From assembly GCA_035079385.1 (NCBI GenBank), contig JAVHKY010000038.1:992001-1056000 (forward strand): a DNA stretch of 64,000 nucleotides, given 5' to 3'. Shown here one piece after another: positions 48,381-62,589 of the stretch. This DNA is from Aspidiotus rigidus (Eukaryota > Arthropoda > Insecta > Hemiptera > Diaspididae). The notes below the pieces were generated by a model. That model was not told the origin of the DNA. It ran no database searches and saw nothing but the letters and a program-made list of their open reading frames with translations. Numbering within the stretch: position 1 is the first letter of the stretch; every line of letters begins with the position of its first letter. Both the position numbers and the translations under genes were made by a program.

Positions 48381-49400
48381 GTAAAGGCAAATTGGACATT
48401 TAAAACAATATTTCGAGGTAACAAGCGGGACTGTGTTGAAAAATGTAGTATTCGGTGTCAGAAATAAGCCCTCAAAAGTCTCGCGCCTCAAATCCTGTGG
48501 AAAATTTTTTGTGGTACGTTCAAGCCCCCCAATTTCACTTTTTTGCTTATAACTCAAAAAGTTGAAGCTTTAGAGAAAAAAGTTTCAAACACAAAAGATT
48601 CCTAGTAAAATTTACTATGAAATGCATGTATTACATATGAACGTAGGTCTAATCGTTAGCCTACGATGGTCCTCGGAAGTTGGAGTTTTGAAAAATTTTT
48701 GAAAATAGAGATTTTTTGGCTCATATCTTGAAAATGGCGAGTGATGGAAAAATGTAGCTTATCACGGTTTCTAGTTCGACAAATAGTCACTGTTTTATAG
48801 CAAACCATATGATAAATCTTTTTTCTTTGAAACATTTATCTCCACCACTTGCCATTTTCGAGATATTTCCCTGAAATTTCTCCATTTTCTAAAATATCTT
48901 CAAGTTGTCACAATTGAACAATATTTCTAGGCTAACGGTTACACCTATGCTGACGTGTAACGCATGAATTTTGTAGAAAATTGTACGAGGAATCTCTTCT
49001 GTTTCCAACTTTTTCTTTCATCACTCACCATTTTCGAGATATTTGCCAAAAAATCTCGATTTTCAAAAATTTTTCAAAACACTCCAACTTCCGAGCACCA
49101 TTGCATTGTAGGCTAAAGATTAGACGTACATTCATATGTAATACATGCATTTTGTAGTAAATTTTAAGAGGAATCGTTTTTGCTTGAAACTTTTTTCTCT
49201 AAAGCTTCAACATTTTGAGTTATAAGCAAAAAAGTGAAATTTAGAGGCTTGAATGGGCTACAAAAAATTTTCCATAGCATTTGGGGGGTGAGGCTTTTGA
49301 GGGCTCATTTCTGACACCGAATACTACATTTTTCAACATAGTCCCGCTTGTTACCTCAAAATGTTTTTTTCGTCGCTGTATCTGTCTAAATTGCCTATAC
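48381..49400 (-). mobile_element. Long-TIR non-autonomous element, copy 2 (1,020 bp)
   Basis: The right end, reversed, is GTATAGGCAATTTAGACAG. The left end is a mutated version, GTAAAGGCAAATTGGACA. TA lies on both sides (48379-48380 and 49401-49402). The arms match those of copy 1 at 15712-16700 throughout. The central core (about 48745-49015) is inverted relative to copy 1, so this copy is inserted in the opposite orientation. The ORF 48318-48557 (minus) runs across arm sequence and is not a gene. Confidence 0.9.
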
Positions 49401-49402
49401 TA

Positions 49403-50330
49403 GAGAAAGAATGATTTTCAGAGAAATATTACTCGTGCCTCCATCTTTCAATCAATTTCATTAGCAGACAGTCGCAGTGGTCAACTTACTTGTTATGGAG
49501 AAGAAATTCCTATCGGGTCAGGAAACGGGCGTTTGGTATTGATCAATTTGTTGAAGGAGATCCTTGAGAGGACCACGACCTTGAGACAGAAATTATTGAG
49601 AAAGAAAAGCTGTAGAAAGGGGTGATGTGATTAAAAGCATGCGAAATGAGTTTCCTGCAAATGCTACAGGACTTAAAGGCGACGATGCCTAAAAACAGTG
49701 GATGACAAAAGGATCAAAAAGTGAAACACGGAAAGGGTGAAGGGAAGATAAAATGTTTGAAAACTTTCAAACTCGAGATCGAGGAAGTCAAGAGTAGAGC
49801 CACCAATCTACAAATTGCGAGGGAGGCTAGCTGGAATAGATGAAATTGTAAAAATTTCACATTAAAGCTGTTCTGATACCAAAAGATGTGGTCTGGATGG
49901 AATGCTGAAGTTGACGAGTTGAACGCCTCTGTAATTCTAGAAATTACTCTTCTGCCCCTTCAGTGAGATGAACTACAAGAACAAAAGAAGCTCCTGCAAT
50001 GTAGAACACACAGTACGACCTCAAATTTAGCGAAGGTGGTACAAGAATTTCAAATGAAGATTCGCCTGTATATCAAAATGAAATGTAGAAGGGCAAGAGA
50101 AGTGATCAACAAGAATATCTGCCACAAATAAGGCGAGAGGTAAGCTCTTGTAGGAAGGAAAATTTGAGAAGAAACTGAATTCCACAACAGCTTCGGTGAG
50201 GCTGCGCACATTAATAGTCTTGAGGAAAGGGCCGATGAATTTGGAGGTAATGTCTATAGGTAATAAATAAATAGGAGGAATAAAGTTACTAATGAAACCC
50301 CAATCATCTGTCACATCAATCCACAAGATA
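49403..50330 (-). pseudogene. Possible 5' part of the interrupted minus-strand LINE
   Basis: The minus ORF 50326-50027 (WIDVTDDWGFISNFIPPIYL...) lies upstream, in LINE sense, of the RT fragment at 48380. It may be diverged LINE endonuclease or linker sequence, but I find no diagnostic catalytic motif. The remaining 49403-50026 has no interpretable frame. The assignment rests mainly on position and orientation. Confidence 0.25.
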
Positions 50331-50344
50331 TCCGCAATGCGAGT

Positions 50345-50610
50345 GACCGGGTGTCTACAGATTCATAAAATTTTTTCATTCCAACTTTTCCTGAACTTTT
50401 ATGGCTTATCAAATATCCTAACAAGAGAAAAGTTCCATAATTTTCATCCACATATTCGTTCAAAATTTTTTTATAATGATTGTACAATTGTAACTTTTTC
50501 CTAACCTTGCAGAGAACTTCCCACTTTTTTCTAAACTTCCTGACCTACTTTCAAAAATTTCGACTTTCCTCAAGTTTTCCCAAACTCCTAATCTTGAAGA
50601 AACCTTATTA
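50345..50610 (+). repeat. Dispersed repeat related to the CAGGG element
   Basis: It starts CCGGGTGTCTACAGATTCAT and continues with phrases like TTCCAACTTTTCCTGAACTT and CTTCCTGACCTACTTTCAAA. This mirrors the GGGTGTCCACTTTTTC and TTTTTCCTGACTTTTTCAGG layout at 38767. A right terminus is not identified. Confidence 0.4.
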
Positions 50611-53600
50611 GATGACATTTCGTACATTTCTCGCACCTCTTTTGTATTTCTTGGTTTAAAGTAACCCGATATAAGCTGAAAAATCATAGTTCTTCGCAGG
50701 AAAACCAATAGCCAATAACGATCTTCCTCACAAGTATTTTTCCCGATATAAAATTATAATTTGCACGTGTTCGATCTTGCTCCCTGTAACAATCATTTGT
50801 TCTCATAATTTTTGAGGTATGTACCTCTTCGATCTCTCTCTTAAATACACAATTACAGCCTCCAGATTCCTTTCCCACCTCGTGATACTCAGTCTAGATT
50901 TTTTGTGTGGCCCTTGCGTAATGCCGGCCGGTAAATTGTTAAAAAATGATAACAATCCTGTATAATGATCGTAATAACATACGAAATATTTTCTGAATAA
51001 TGATTTTCGAGAACACTTTTGTTACACCGAATTAGAGTCGAATTCCTTCTTAACTACTCAGATCCGCAGTGTTTTCACTTTCGCCCGAACAAAACAAAAA
51101 AAACTATCACACAAGACAAGAGCATCGGAGCGGCCTTACCGATCGGATCGGAGACGGTCACCGTTCTTCTTTTTTTTTTTTCATTTATCTTTGTCTCGCT
51201 TCGATAAGTTTTTACATTTTCAATTTTCCACACTTTATTCCTCGCGTCAATTGTTAAACGATGTATCCGCGTCTGCTTACATGTCGGCCGCTTCTTTTCC
51301 TCCTTTTTCTTTTCTCTTTTCCTTGACGTACCAACAAAAAAATTCTTCACACGCATCTGCTCTTTATTGGGCAGTTTAATCCTTTGTACGTGCATTCATT
51401 CAACTTTTTGAAAATAAACTACGAAATTGTAAAGCTATCTGTCAGCCGTTAGAAGGTACTGAAACCCTCTGTATTACGTATCGAGTAGAAACGTGTTCAC
51501 AGTCTCGACTATAATTGGCATTTCCCTCAATTACTATATACCGGGACGGTCTGAGACGAAGAGGCGACACGACCATGATGATACTCATCATCTTACACTT
51601 CACTACCGAGTGCGAAGAATCATTCAACTTTTCCATGTTTCCATAATTCGTTCGAAGCACGGTATCTCACCGGAAAAATTTTGATGAAGCATGCATCTCG
51701 CCTACCACCAACCTTATGTAATATTGAATGTAAAGAATTTCAAATATTCTCCGATTCATCGTAAGACGGGAGCACATTCATTGACCCGATTCTACATCGA
51801 ACTAGTTCCTTGCACTCTACCTTCAATTGAATTTCCTGTAGGGACCGATTCTTCCAACAGACTAATTTTCGTCGCGCAGGTGTTTGTCAGCTACTGTTTT
51901 GATTCATAATCCTTAGGGTCGCATGATATTAAACGGTAAAGTCCACTGCTGATGGGCAGATACACATATCAACTCGTACATCCGTACGGTATATCATATA
52001 CGCTTCATGTGTTGATGATTGACCAGAAATGACTCGGATTCGATTATGTGTATTTTCTAGAAACTTGTTTTTCTACATTCCAGCTTTGTGCGATGAAATC
52101 CACATTAAGGAAGAAGCCGCTTTGTAAAATGCAACGTATATCGAGGGGGGGCGTTTTCTACTAATGATCATAAGATTGGTCCGCGTAAACACAGCCAAAA
52201 TTGACGTGCGGTCATTTGCACAGCAAAATTTCTCTCGTTTTTGTTGAAAAATTTCTAAGAGTTTACGAGTGGAAAATTATTGCTATCAACGAGTATTTCG
52301 CTATCGTTTCACCGCGAGATGAGAGGATATTGACACTACATGCACGAACTTCTAAAATCCACACGGAGATGCACCATCAGTCACCGTGTGGACGACTTTG
52401 ATAAAGCACAACAACCATAATAAGCCCTTGGGGGTCAATTTTAAATAAATTGTGGTACAATCGTTCTTTCCATACACGTAACATAATCCTAACGTAGCAT
52501 ACGTTGAAAAAATATTCGAAAGGATTTAAACGAGAGAATGTCGGGATAATTTGGCTGAACCTGTGTTACAACTGTTTCTAAAAATATCTACCGGTGGCTT
52601 TTAATAAAAGAATAAGCGTGGTCCAAATTAGACCCCGCTCTCCCTACAAATATCTACATAATAATATCATGTTTTCGCTATATTTGGTGAAAATGATCTT
52701 AACAAGATAGCCATTCACGCCTATCGTAATCTTAATTTGATATGCAAGAATTTTTTCGTCCTTCCGACTTTTCTTGTCAGATATTTATAATAAAACTAAA
52801 CTGACGAGTTTTGATCCATCGAAGCGATGTCAAATTACTTCTACCGAAAATACAGTCTCTCACCAATAGAAACGGATTTTGAATCGAAAAAAAAAAAAAA
52901 ACTACAAGATTGTACAATATTAGTTTGCCAATATAATAAAATCGGAACGAACAGTTATAAAAACTTACATTTTAATTCGTCGGATTTATGAGTGTAAATG
53001 AGCAGCACTTGTTCGCTTGTGACCCGGACACGTTCGACGTGGGCTATATGGGATATAGAATTTGGTTTCAAGGCAGAAAGTTGGAAGACCACTTTATGAA
53101 AAGATTATTCCACCTTATATGACGAGTGTACACATCTAAACGGTCTTTTAATTTCACATCAATCTGTTGTCCAGCTACCATACCAATAAATGCAAAAGAT
53201 CGACGAACTATTTTCATTATCTTACATGTTCTAGAGAGTCAACGATTAAAATTCTATCGAAAATTGGAAAAGATTAATGAAGAATCTGAACTCGATAGGA
53301 ACCCAATATTGACACTTCAAGATGAAGACTGCTGACAGAAAGTACGAGATGTTAACTTCATAAGGTCTATGGCAGTTTCAGGCAATAAATATAATAAGTC
53401 ATGAGTATATGCTAGTAAATTTACGACTCTTTCAAAAACACCAACGCTTACTGGACGATATACCTACAAAAATTTATACTATTTACGAACACGTACTCAC
53501 GATAATTGTGACGATCAAGTTATAGACGACAAAGTTATGGATATTTACCTGCAACAGATAAGAAAAACATATTTTTCATTACTTTGTTGAACGGTATCTA

Positions 53601-56600
53601 TGTACGATTAGCAGTGAAACAATTGAATTTCTACTTCATATTTCAGTTTTTATTAGAATTTATCTCCATCAATCACCTCTCAAATGTTTAATTTCATGAT
53701 TCCACCTACAAAGAGGTAGGCAATAGCTACAAGACACTCTCCGCAAACGAAGAAGAACCGAAATCTTCTACATCTACGATTTCGATACTCTCGCATACAA
53801 AGATGAAGACATTATAATCCGTTAAGACATGGGAATGCACAAGTATGGATGGAACCAAATGCAGTATAACACAACACTCTAATGTTAGATCAGCCCAGTG
53901 AACTCATTACCGGGTCACACAAACCTTGAATAGGTATATATGACGTGAACGGCAATAGCGAGCGTGGAGACTTTAACATTACTGCTTACTTGACAATGTA
54001 TATATTTTAATAAGTACAGTACAAGAAAACGAACTTACATAAAATAGAAATAACAAGCCGAGCGTTCTTGGAAGGCTTTACCAGAACGTCGATCCTTTTA
54101 AAGACAAAGTTTCGCGTTCTATACAGTCATCGCGTCATGTCCGATACAGCCTCTTAATGTATTACTACATTTTGACATCAGACAATCGCATTATAAAAAT
54201 TTATCAAATGGGACCTTGCATATCAAGAATTTTTTGAAAGGTAATAATCAGATACGTTCGTAACAATACACACTCTTGTACCTAGATCTACCTTTACCTA
54301 TTTGAAAGACTCATTACCAAGGAGCAACCTCGCATTTTCCAACTATACTTAACATTGTAACGAGTTTTTTCCCCCTTTCCAGCAATCTCAGTAAATACAT
54401 CATTCCGAGAAGTTGGTAGCGTACTAGTTGAGTAAGAATAAATAATAATAATAAAAAAAAAACAATAGAAATAGAGAAAAAAGTGGACATATTTCCTCAT
54501 AGAAAAATACTAGTTTTTGTGTGTATCGACTGAGCTCAGATATACAGTTGAGTTGTAGAAACATTATAATGAAGATCGATCTATTGGTTCATTACCTTTT
54601 TTTTTCTCCTTTAATCGTCTATCGTCGCACAAATCGGCTCCTTCAACCTTTTTTCTCCGTCTAGGCTGTAATTACGTGTAGTAGATACAAATTACAAACG
54701 AGTTCATTAATTAAACAGGGAAGAATGAAATTGTCGGATACGATCGAACGCTTTCGTAATGGATTTGCGCGCACATAAGATTATCACATTTATGCACTCT
54801 CGGATTAGTTCTTTTGCTTTTTTTCTTCATAATTCGCTTATTCGATTTTTTTTCTTTCATCTCTCTCTATTATTCACATTTGTCGTTCGCTTAAATTTTT
54901 CTCGAACTGGTTTCCTTGAATAAAAAAATTAAAAATTAAATATATACAGAAGAGATGTTGCATTCAATTCGAAAGAATGTTGACATTAATGATACTTTAT
55001 GGCTAGTGTATTAAATGGTCGCTAGGTTCGGATGATCACTAAAACCGTTATACAGCATGGGATATTCGACCGTTCGTTACAAAGTTCATACGTGAAATCC
55101 AATAGAAAACTGAAAAATTTTCGATTACACCTTCATGGCTTTTTGCTTCTTTTAAAATCTCTTCTTTGGACTGCTGTCAACGAGAACATATATTCTACTT
55201 CGAATCCAGAAATATAGTGCACTCACTCCACATAGCTGCATTATTATATTCTTATACTTGTTTTATTCTTTCCCTATAACGAAAAGATCATAATATTATT
55301 GGAGGAAGAAATGATAAGCGCGGTGAAATGCGAAAGAAAGATATTTTATTGCGAAACTCGACTGAAGATTAAAGTAATTTATAATACGTTTCTTCACCTT
55401 AATATCGTTTCTTTGAAAGAATTCTACCAATGATTCGATGTAAATAGTCTATGCTCATAATGGTAGCGCGCTCATGGTAAATTTAGCGCATACAAAGTCG
55501 ATCAAGATCCGAACACAACACAAGTTGGCGGCTTAACTTGTGAACATCTCTTGCATTCAGAATCGTAAGCCGATTCTTCGAGTTCGATTACGCTAGAAAA
55601 CCCCAAAACTGGAAGATTAGTAATCGTGAGGGAAAAAACTCCAGTCAACGTAGGTGCTGTAAGCTGAATTTGAATTAATAATGATTAATTTTTCAATTTC
55701 CTTCGATTGATTAACGTAGACCATTAACATCGAATGAATTCCGTTACGGTACCTTTCATACAGAAAAGCAAATCCATGGGTATACTATTTGTAACTAAGA
55801 TCCGGATATTTCTGTTATTCCTGAAGATGTTAAGGGAAGGAGCCACAAAGATGCGATTCTTTATCTAATCGATATCAAAGTAAGTACCTAAAGAGGAAAG
55901 AGGATTATAATATTTTGTGGAAAGATTCTAAACATTTCTTGCTCTACATCTAAAAAATACATACAGAACAGCAACGTTCCAACACTTATGTTACGTACAG
56001 AGAAAAGCGATCTTTCGATCTAGATCACAAAATAATTTTTTTACCAACTTCTCTTCCAGATTTTTAGTCCCGAGACAACAACGTACAGTTATTAGGAACA
56101 CGGATGTCTCCTCGGTGACAGATATTAAAATACGATCTAGCAACTCATCGATCGATTTCAGCTGATATTTATGCAAGACCACTATCGTACACAAACAATA
56201 CACATAGGCGGTACTTTCTTTGAAAATCTACAGAAAATTAGTCTAATATATGTTAACGTTGATTTCTTCGAGTTAAGTAGGTAAATGAGCAATTTTCGAA
56301 CCTTATTGCGTACATTTTGGTACGCTACCCTTATCTGTCTTCGAGTTCTTCAAAATCATCTCTTCATCAATTTTCGACCCAACGTTCCAACAATCCATCC
56401 ATCATCTCATCATGGAATTCATCTCAATAGGTACTTTGTATTGTAAAATTCTACAATGATCGTCCCGGAGAATGTAACTCAGGTTACATACTAACATAAC
56501 AGTTGATTGAACTTGAATTGAATGAGAACTGAGAGTGAGAGTGAGAGAGAAGAATTATTTTTCATTCTGAAAGCGAAACAATGAATATTTCTATTTCTCG

Positions 56601-56623
56601 GCTACATACACGAAAAGAAACGG
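50611..56623. other. No gene or repeat recognised (single-copy-like)
   Basis: Six kilobases with only short ORFs (at most 106 codons at 51395-51075, minus, opposed by plus-strand ORFs). No tandem or inverted repeats noted. Homopolymer runs occur near 51169-51181, 52889-52902 and 54598-54606. Spliced exons of an unknown gene cannot be excluded by eye. Confidence 0.45.
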
Positions 56624-56757
56624 TGACCTGCGATGAGAAAAGGATGCTCATTGCCCATTGGCGCAGGAACGCCATTTCTCTCTGATTGGGTACTTAATCA
56701 GAGAGAAATGGTGTTCCTGTCAGTGGGCAATGAGCATCCTTTTCTCATCGCAGGTCA
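56624..56757. repeat. 134-nt near-perfect hairpin (fold-back MITE or hairpin RNA source)
   Basis: 56624-56687 (TGACCTGCGATGAGAAAAGG...) pairs with 56696-56757 with only a few mismatches and a 2-nt bulge, around the 8-base loop GGGTACTT. The ~62-bp stem contains GATGCTCATTGCCCA and CCATTTCTCTCTGATT blocks that are exact on both arms. No target duplication was recognised. Confidence 0.9.
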
Positions 56758-57000
56758 TGAGAAGCAAGAAGTAACAAGAACCGATTTTGCTGCTGCTTGT
56801 AGCTTGTAGCAACTTATGGTTTACACAGTACACTATACACATCAATTAAATCAGGAAAAAAGGAATTGTGTACAAGGATACAAAAGAATCTCTTCTCTTG
56901 ATTCAACTTCTTCCCATCCAAGAATGATGACGTAATTATAGGGCTTTTACAATGACTGTTTACATTTTGTTATCAGTTTGCAGGACGAATGGTCGAATAA

Positions 57001-57061
57001 CATGAGAGCAAGAAAGACAGTAAGGTACGGTCACTCTCATTCTATCGTTCTTGCTCTCATG
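57001..57061. repeat. 61-nt hairpin
   Basis: CATGAGAGCAAGAA (57001-57014) is the exact reverse complement of TTCTTGCTCTCATG (57048-57061), with partial further pairing inside. It lies about 240 bp from the larger hairpin at 56624. Confidence 0.8.
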
Positions 57062-60000
57062 GTATTACCTCGGTATGTTTATTTATACTCCAGTACAAAA
57101 TTCCGCTCTTATCCATAGATTTGAGCAAATTATCCCTGTACTGTACAAATACCTAATAAGAGAATCTTACAATGACATTACAGAAGAAGAATGCGGGTAG
57201 GATTGAAAAAAAATGAAATAGAAAGCCATGAAAAATTCGATGAAGTTATGGTGCATACATCAATTATTTTGATGATGGGGACCCGCGATGAGGCGATGGA
57301 ACATGATTTTGAAGTATCAATTGTACAAGTGAGTCAGAAACCAGAGATTTTTAAACTTATCTACATATTGTTTTACATTTCAGTGAATTTTTTGGAGGAC
57401 TGCTTGATTACGTCAGATAAATATTCTAAAGATAGAAAGAAAAGGTTATACCTACCTACTTGAATTTGCAAAAGTGGAATTTTTGCACCTCACCAACTTC
57501 TTGAGAACCTGACTTCAGAGTTCAGTCTAAAAGCGGTAAAACCTATCTCTTTTTTTAGGAATTAAATATTTTGTACAAGAGTCAGTTAGGTACGCTCAAA
57601 GCAGTAGGTTTAGAAATAAAGTTTGTGTGATACCACATACCAGCAATTCATACGATGAGGTCAACAGTGCAGCGCGAAGAAATTCTATCGAAACGACACG
57701 AAAATACTTTGTATCATGTTCTCGATGATTTATTTCGGATACGTTCATAATTTTTTTAGTGTGAATATTTGAGCCTCTACCTGACTCCTCAATTTTTTCG
57801 TCTTCTGAGTGTTGTACATCATCAGACGAGCTGAATTTCTTCCTGTATAAACATATACTATAGTTTGATAAACGCAATCGAGCGAGAACATAAATTTCCG
57901 CGAGGAACTGTCATAGCATGCGAATTTCTCGAAGTATACCTATACGCCTTTCAACGACAAGGCGTTCCCAGAAAATCGTTTATTTACATTTTGATTGCTC
58001 ATCATTAATCGTTTGCTGGAAGATGATTTCAATCAAACCATTTTACGTATATAAACGAACGTAAGTACTCGTCGCCCTAGACCGTGGATGCTGTGTTTTT
58101 TATATTTACTGTATATTTACGTACGTAAATACATCAATTCCACGGAGAACGGCTCAACGTTGGGCGCTGCACGAGTACTGGAGTGCTGGAGAAGTCGCCT
58201 GTATTTGCTTCATGTTTTACATGTTTTCTCAAGTATTTCCAGCCGTTAAATCAACCTACGTATATAACCAACACAATACCGCTCGTTTGCCTTCTAGCTA
58301 CGAGTTCATTTTTTTTATTTTTTTATCATCAAAAGGTTTTTTATATTGAAGCGGTCAGGTGTCGCTAGAAGCCATATTCGAGACAGACTGATAGCTGAAT
58401 TTTATATTTCTCATAATTCTACAACAAATTAGTCCGTCTAACATATTTGTTAAAGGCTGATGGTGCTAAAGCCTTAGCGTACTTCTTACATACATTTAAT
58501 ATAAGTATCGTGCGTACTCGTTCCTCCTCTGCCTTTTTTCCCTCTTCTTTGTATAACAGAAGAAAAGAGTGAAATAACTCATTTTCTTTTTATGTAAGTA
58601 ATTATAGGCGTACAATTCTTAATAATAATTTGTTCGCTACATTGCATTCTAACCGATGGCGTGAATTAATACGACTATATTTTCATTGTGGTACATTTTT
58701 TTTACAGTATAATCGTGTTCTGATATATTCTTGAAATGCAAAAGAATGTCATTTCTCCCTCATTTGAAGCATGCTTGCATAAAAGTTATACCTATGTTAC
58801 AAGATGAATTTTTCATTTTACATGTGAATAAGGTGCGAAGAAGGAAAAAAAATCTGTACTCGCCAGTACTGATTAATGAATTCTAAACAAATTCTTAGTC
58901 AGTGTGTTACATAAAGAACGAGGTGGAAATTCTATGCCTACATAGCATTGTGCTGTGTGTGTGGAGGACATTACCGTCATAAATTTCTTTATTCCAGAAA
59001 ACAGGAAGGGAAAAAGTAAGAAAAGAATGAACAAACCGAACAAATACAATTATCGCTTTTATTGATAAGTACTCGTGCAGTTTTTTATTCTTCTTCCCTC
59101 ATCGTGAGGCTTGTATATCAGATAGGTGAAAGAGTAGGCTAAGTTTGATACGCACCAATAGCACAATCACAAATGTTGAATTTTTATGTTTAAAGGTGTA
59201 CACATCTCTGCGAGAATGTACCTACCTACATGAACGCGTTTCTACGAGCGTAACTGCATTCTTTACAGATAATATAGTTTCTTCTTCTGAAATGCTCAAC
59301 GTATCTCCGATAAACGCAAAAATTCGTCGGCTCAAGCAGAGCTCGTAGCGCATGGTCACGGCCGCGGTCCCAATGACGCGTTCAGAGTTAGTTAATCTTG
59401 TCCGTTCATCTTGTAATCTGCAGCTGAGAAGTAGGTACGCTGTTCGTGGATGAAAACTTTTTTGCGTTTATGGTTATCGAGCTATGAGTAATTTATAGGC
59501 TGCGAGGGATGATGAATTTCGGTTGGCGGTAATCACAACGATCGGTATGTTCGGTGGGTAACATAAGATTAATTAGGGTTGAGCACGATGCATCACAATG
59601 CAATACGCATCTCTGTGAGACTAGATCGAGAAAAATATGCGCGCTATACGCTGATCGAAGGAGAACTTTTATGTACTTTCAACCCTGTCTTATCTCGAGA
59701 CATTCCAGACCGTTGAGTATTGTCGAAGAACGCATGCGCAAATTCCGTGTACCATAAATTCTCGTAATTATTGTATGTATGTACATCGTACGGCTCTGTT
59801 GCACGTCTTCCTTGCATGTATATGTCTATATGTATCATACTACATTCTTTGACTGATCTGTGTGCTCGAACTCGTATCACTACTCTTATTCTTTCGTAGA
59901 AACGTCGTCGATTCACGGCGGCCCCCTAATTCGCCATCGCGTCGCGTCAGCTTGCTCGTAATCAAGTTATAAAAGAGAGGCTGTTGATGTTCTATTCGCC

Positions 60001-62589
60001 TCTTCTTCGGTTACCTTCAACTCGAACTTCTTTTGAAAGAAATTTGCACAGCACCGAACTAGGCATTCTTTTGAAAATCGATTTTAACCGGACTTAGAGG
60101 AATTCAATCAAAACTCCTTGTCCATACGTAATTAACTTTCGATAGACGATTTGGGGCATGTAGTATAAGGTGGACGCCTTCGGCTGTAGTATATAGAATA
60201 CAATGCGGCACTTTCATGGGACAGTCGTACTCATAATTAAAAATATATTAGCGAATTGAACGACATTCATAGAAGACATTTTTTTTTTTATTCTCATTCT
60301 TTTTGTCTAGTTCGTGCTTCGAAGGTAGAGGAAACGTAGTACTGTATAATGTTGTTATATCCATACGATTGTGAGAACGAATTGTCTCGAAAGTGTACGA
60401 AAAGGCCGAAGGCTATTGCGGTGATATTGCTTCAAAAAAATTTTTCCCCTCCAAAACCGTCCTATTGTTTGCCGTTAGTTGCATATATACATATCGGAGC
60501 ACGTATGAATAGCGCAAGTGCTCCTGTATCCGACCGATGCTATTCTCCGATGATGCCTAATTTTCTTAATAACAATTGTGGTCGGAAAAATATGATGGTG
60601 AGGGAAGCGAGAATTGTACGATGAAAAAAAAAAAAAAAAAAAAAGATAGACAGAGTGAGTCAGAAAAAATATAATTAAAATTATAATGCGTAATATCGAC
60701 CAAAGTTTGCTAAAGGGTTTGCGCATGCGTGCATCAGTTGAGGCAGTTGGCAAATTTGCAGCCAAGATGATGCGCCGGATGTCTTTGAAACATGAGATGG
60801 AAGTAGTCGCCGCTGACTGAATAAGTAGATGTATAATGTAGGTATATACTGTATACGCACAACAAATAACCTTACCGAAACTAGTGAGCGAATAAAATAT
60901 GGGAAGACTGCATACTTTTTTTTTTTTTTCTAAATGACATGACTGCATTTTGCGGTTGTTCATTATAAAATGCGAAGTCGGTATGCACCACGGAGGCTGG
61001 CCACGATGAATATTGAAATTTCTTTAACGAATCAGCTTTTCATTTTTACTGAGTCAAAATGCACGTGCACATCTTTTTGTTCCAGAATTGAAAAAAAAAA
61101 AGGACGAAGGAGCGATAGGTGAGAATCAACTCTGTTGACAGAAGTGACCAACGATGTGCAGAAGATGTGCACATTTAGGGGAGAGAGCTACAACCCTTCA
61201 CTTTTCGAATTGAAAAATCGAAAATTCGCTGCCTCTAGATGTTGAAAAGTCAACTGATTTCAAATCATGATCCAATACTCTGGATTTACATGAATACAAA
61301 TAGCGAGATACGACTGAAAAGTGTGTAAAAACGAATATCGGTTGTAAAAGAAAATAAAAGAAAGCACGATTTTACGGATGTGTCTATTTCATATTGACTT
61401 CGTTGTTTTGCTGATGGCCTCGAGGGTATATTGATTTGAATCTTGCAAATTACAGGTCTTTTATTTTTCACGTAATCTCTTCGCGCTCGCACATATACGC
61501 GTGTACCATTCTCGGACATGAATCGCAGACAATAATATTATTTAAAACGAATTTCGAACATGTACAGTAGATCACCGAGATTGTGATTGTTGTCATAAAT
61601 TGTGCTTTTTCCTACCTTGGATGCCAACTTAAATTCATGCGCATACAATGCGTACAGAGATCTCTTTACAATATCGCAGTTATTAAAACAAGGCGTACGT
61701 AATTTATGAACGCAGAATCATTTGTGAATGTGTGAATATTTTACAAGGGGCACGCACGCTTCACGATCATCAGAGTCGATGCAGAGGCTGAAGTACTAAT
61801 CCAAACAGTGTAATTGAGAGAGGTCTGAAGAACAATGCAATTATGTTTACTATAATAAAATATATTATCTTCGGTTTAGGCAGCGATTGTTTTAAAATCC
61901 TAATTAGGACAACTTTTCAAATTGTGGAAGAGGGAAAGAATTGACTATAGTATTATAAAATATACATGATGCTGTACTTTAGCAACTAATCGTCTTCTGA
62001 AGGTGTCCTACGATATTGCTTAACTACGTAAGAGCATCCAATTCGTGAATCCTGTGTGGATAATCAAGAACTATGAACTGATAGTCTAGAAAAGCTTTTG
62101 GGTTTGCAAACGTCTACCAAAGTCACATACATAAATTCTGTTGAATTCCTTCTCCCTCTTTCTTTCCTTTCGAAAACAGAAGAATTCCAACATGACAAAA
62201 AACTGACAGCTTAATCAAACCCTCTTCGATAAAAATAAGAAATGAGGACTGCATTTCAAATGAGAGAAGTAAAATGCGGAAATTTTTGAATCATAAGATC
62301 AATCTTGGTTTTAACTAAAAAAACCTCTTGAAGTGTTTTCTTAACTTGGAATTTATCGAAGTCAAAATTTGACAAATTTTCAATTTTGCAGCTTTAGGAG
62401 TACATTTGCGTTTGAATTCAAAGGCTCAACGACTGGAATACTTGACCTTCATTTACACTGCCAAACTGATCTCTTCCAAACAGCAAATTCCTGTTTCTTC
62501 CCGACTCAATTCCTTCTGATTACCGCCTCCTAGATCCTTATAATAAAAACCCACTCGCACAAAGTATCGATCTTACGCTATCACCCTTC
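57062..62589. other. No gene recognised (single-copy-like)
   Basis: ORFs up to 162 codons (60963-60475, minus) cross A- and T-runs and show no domain. At 59968-59975 TATAAAAG sits downstream of a CpG-rich patch (59920-59960), a possible but unproven core promoter, as no initiator or coding exon follows. Homopolymer runs lie near 60624-60643 and 60917-60930. Confidence 0.4.

Noticed and set aside
60475..60963. 162-codon minus-strand ORF
   Set aside because: It crosses two homopolymer runs, has low-complexity Phe stretches and overlaps a plus-strand ORF; there is no domain.
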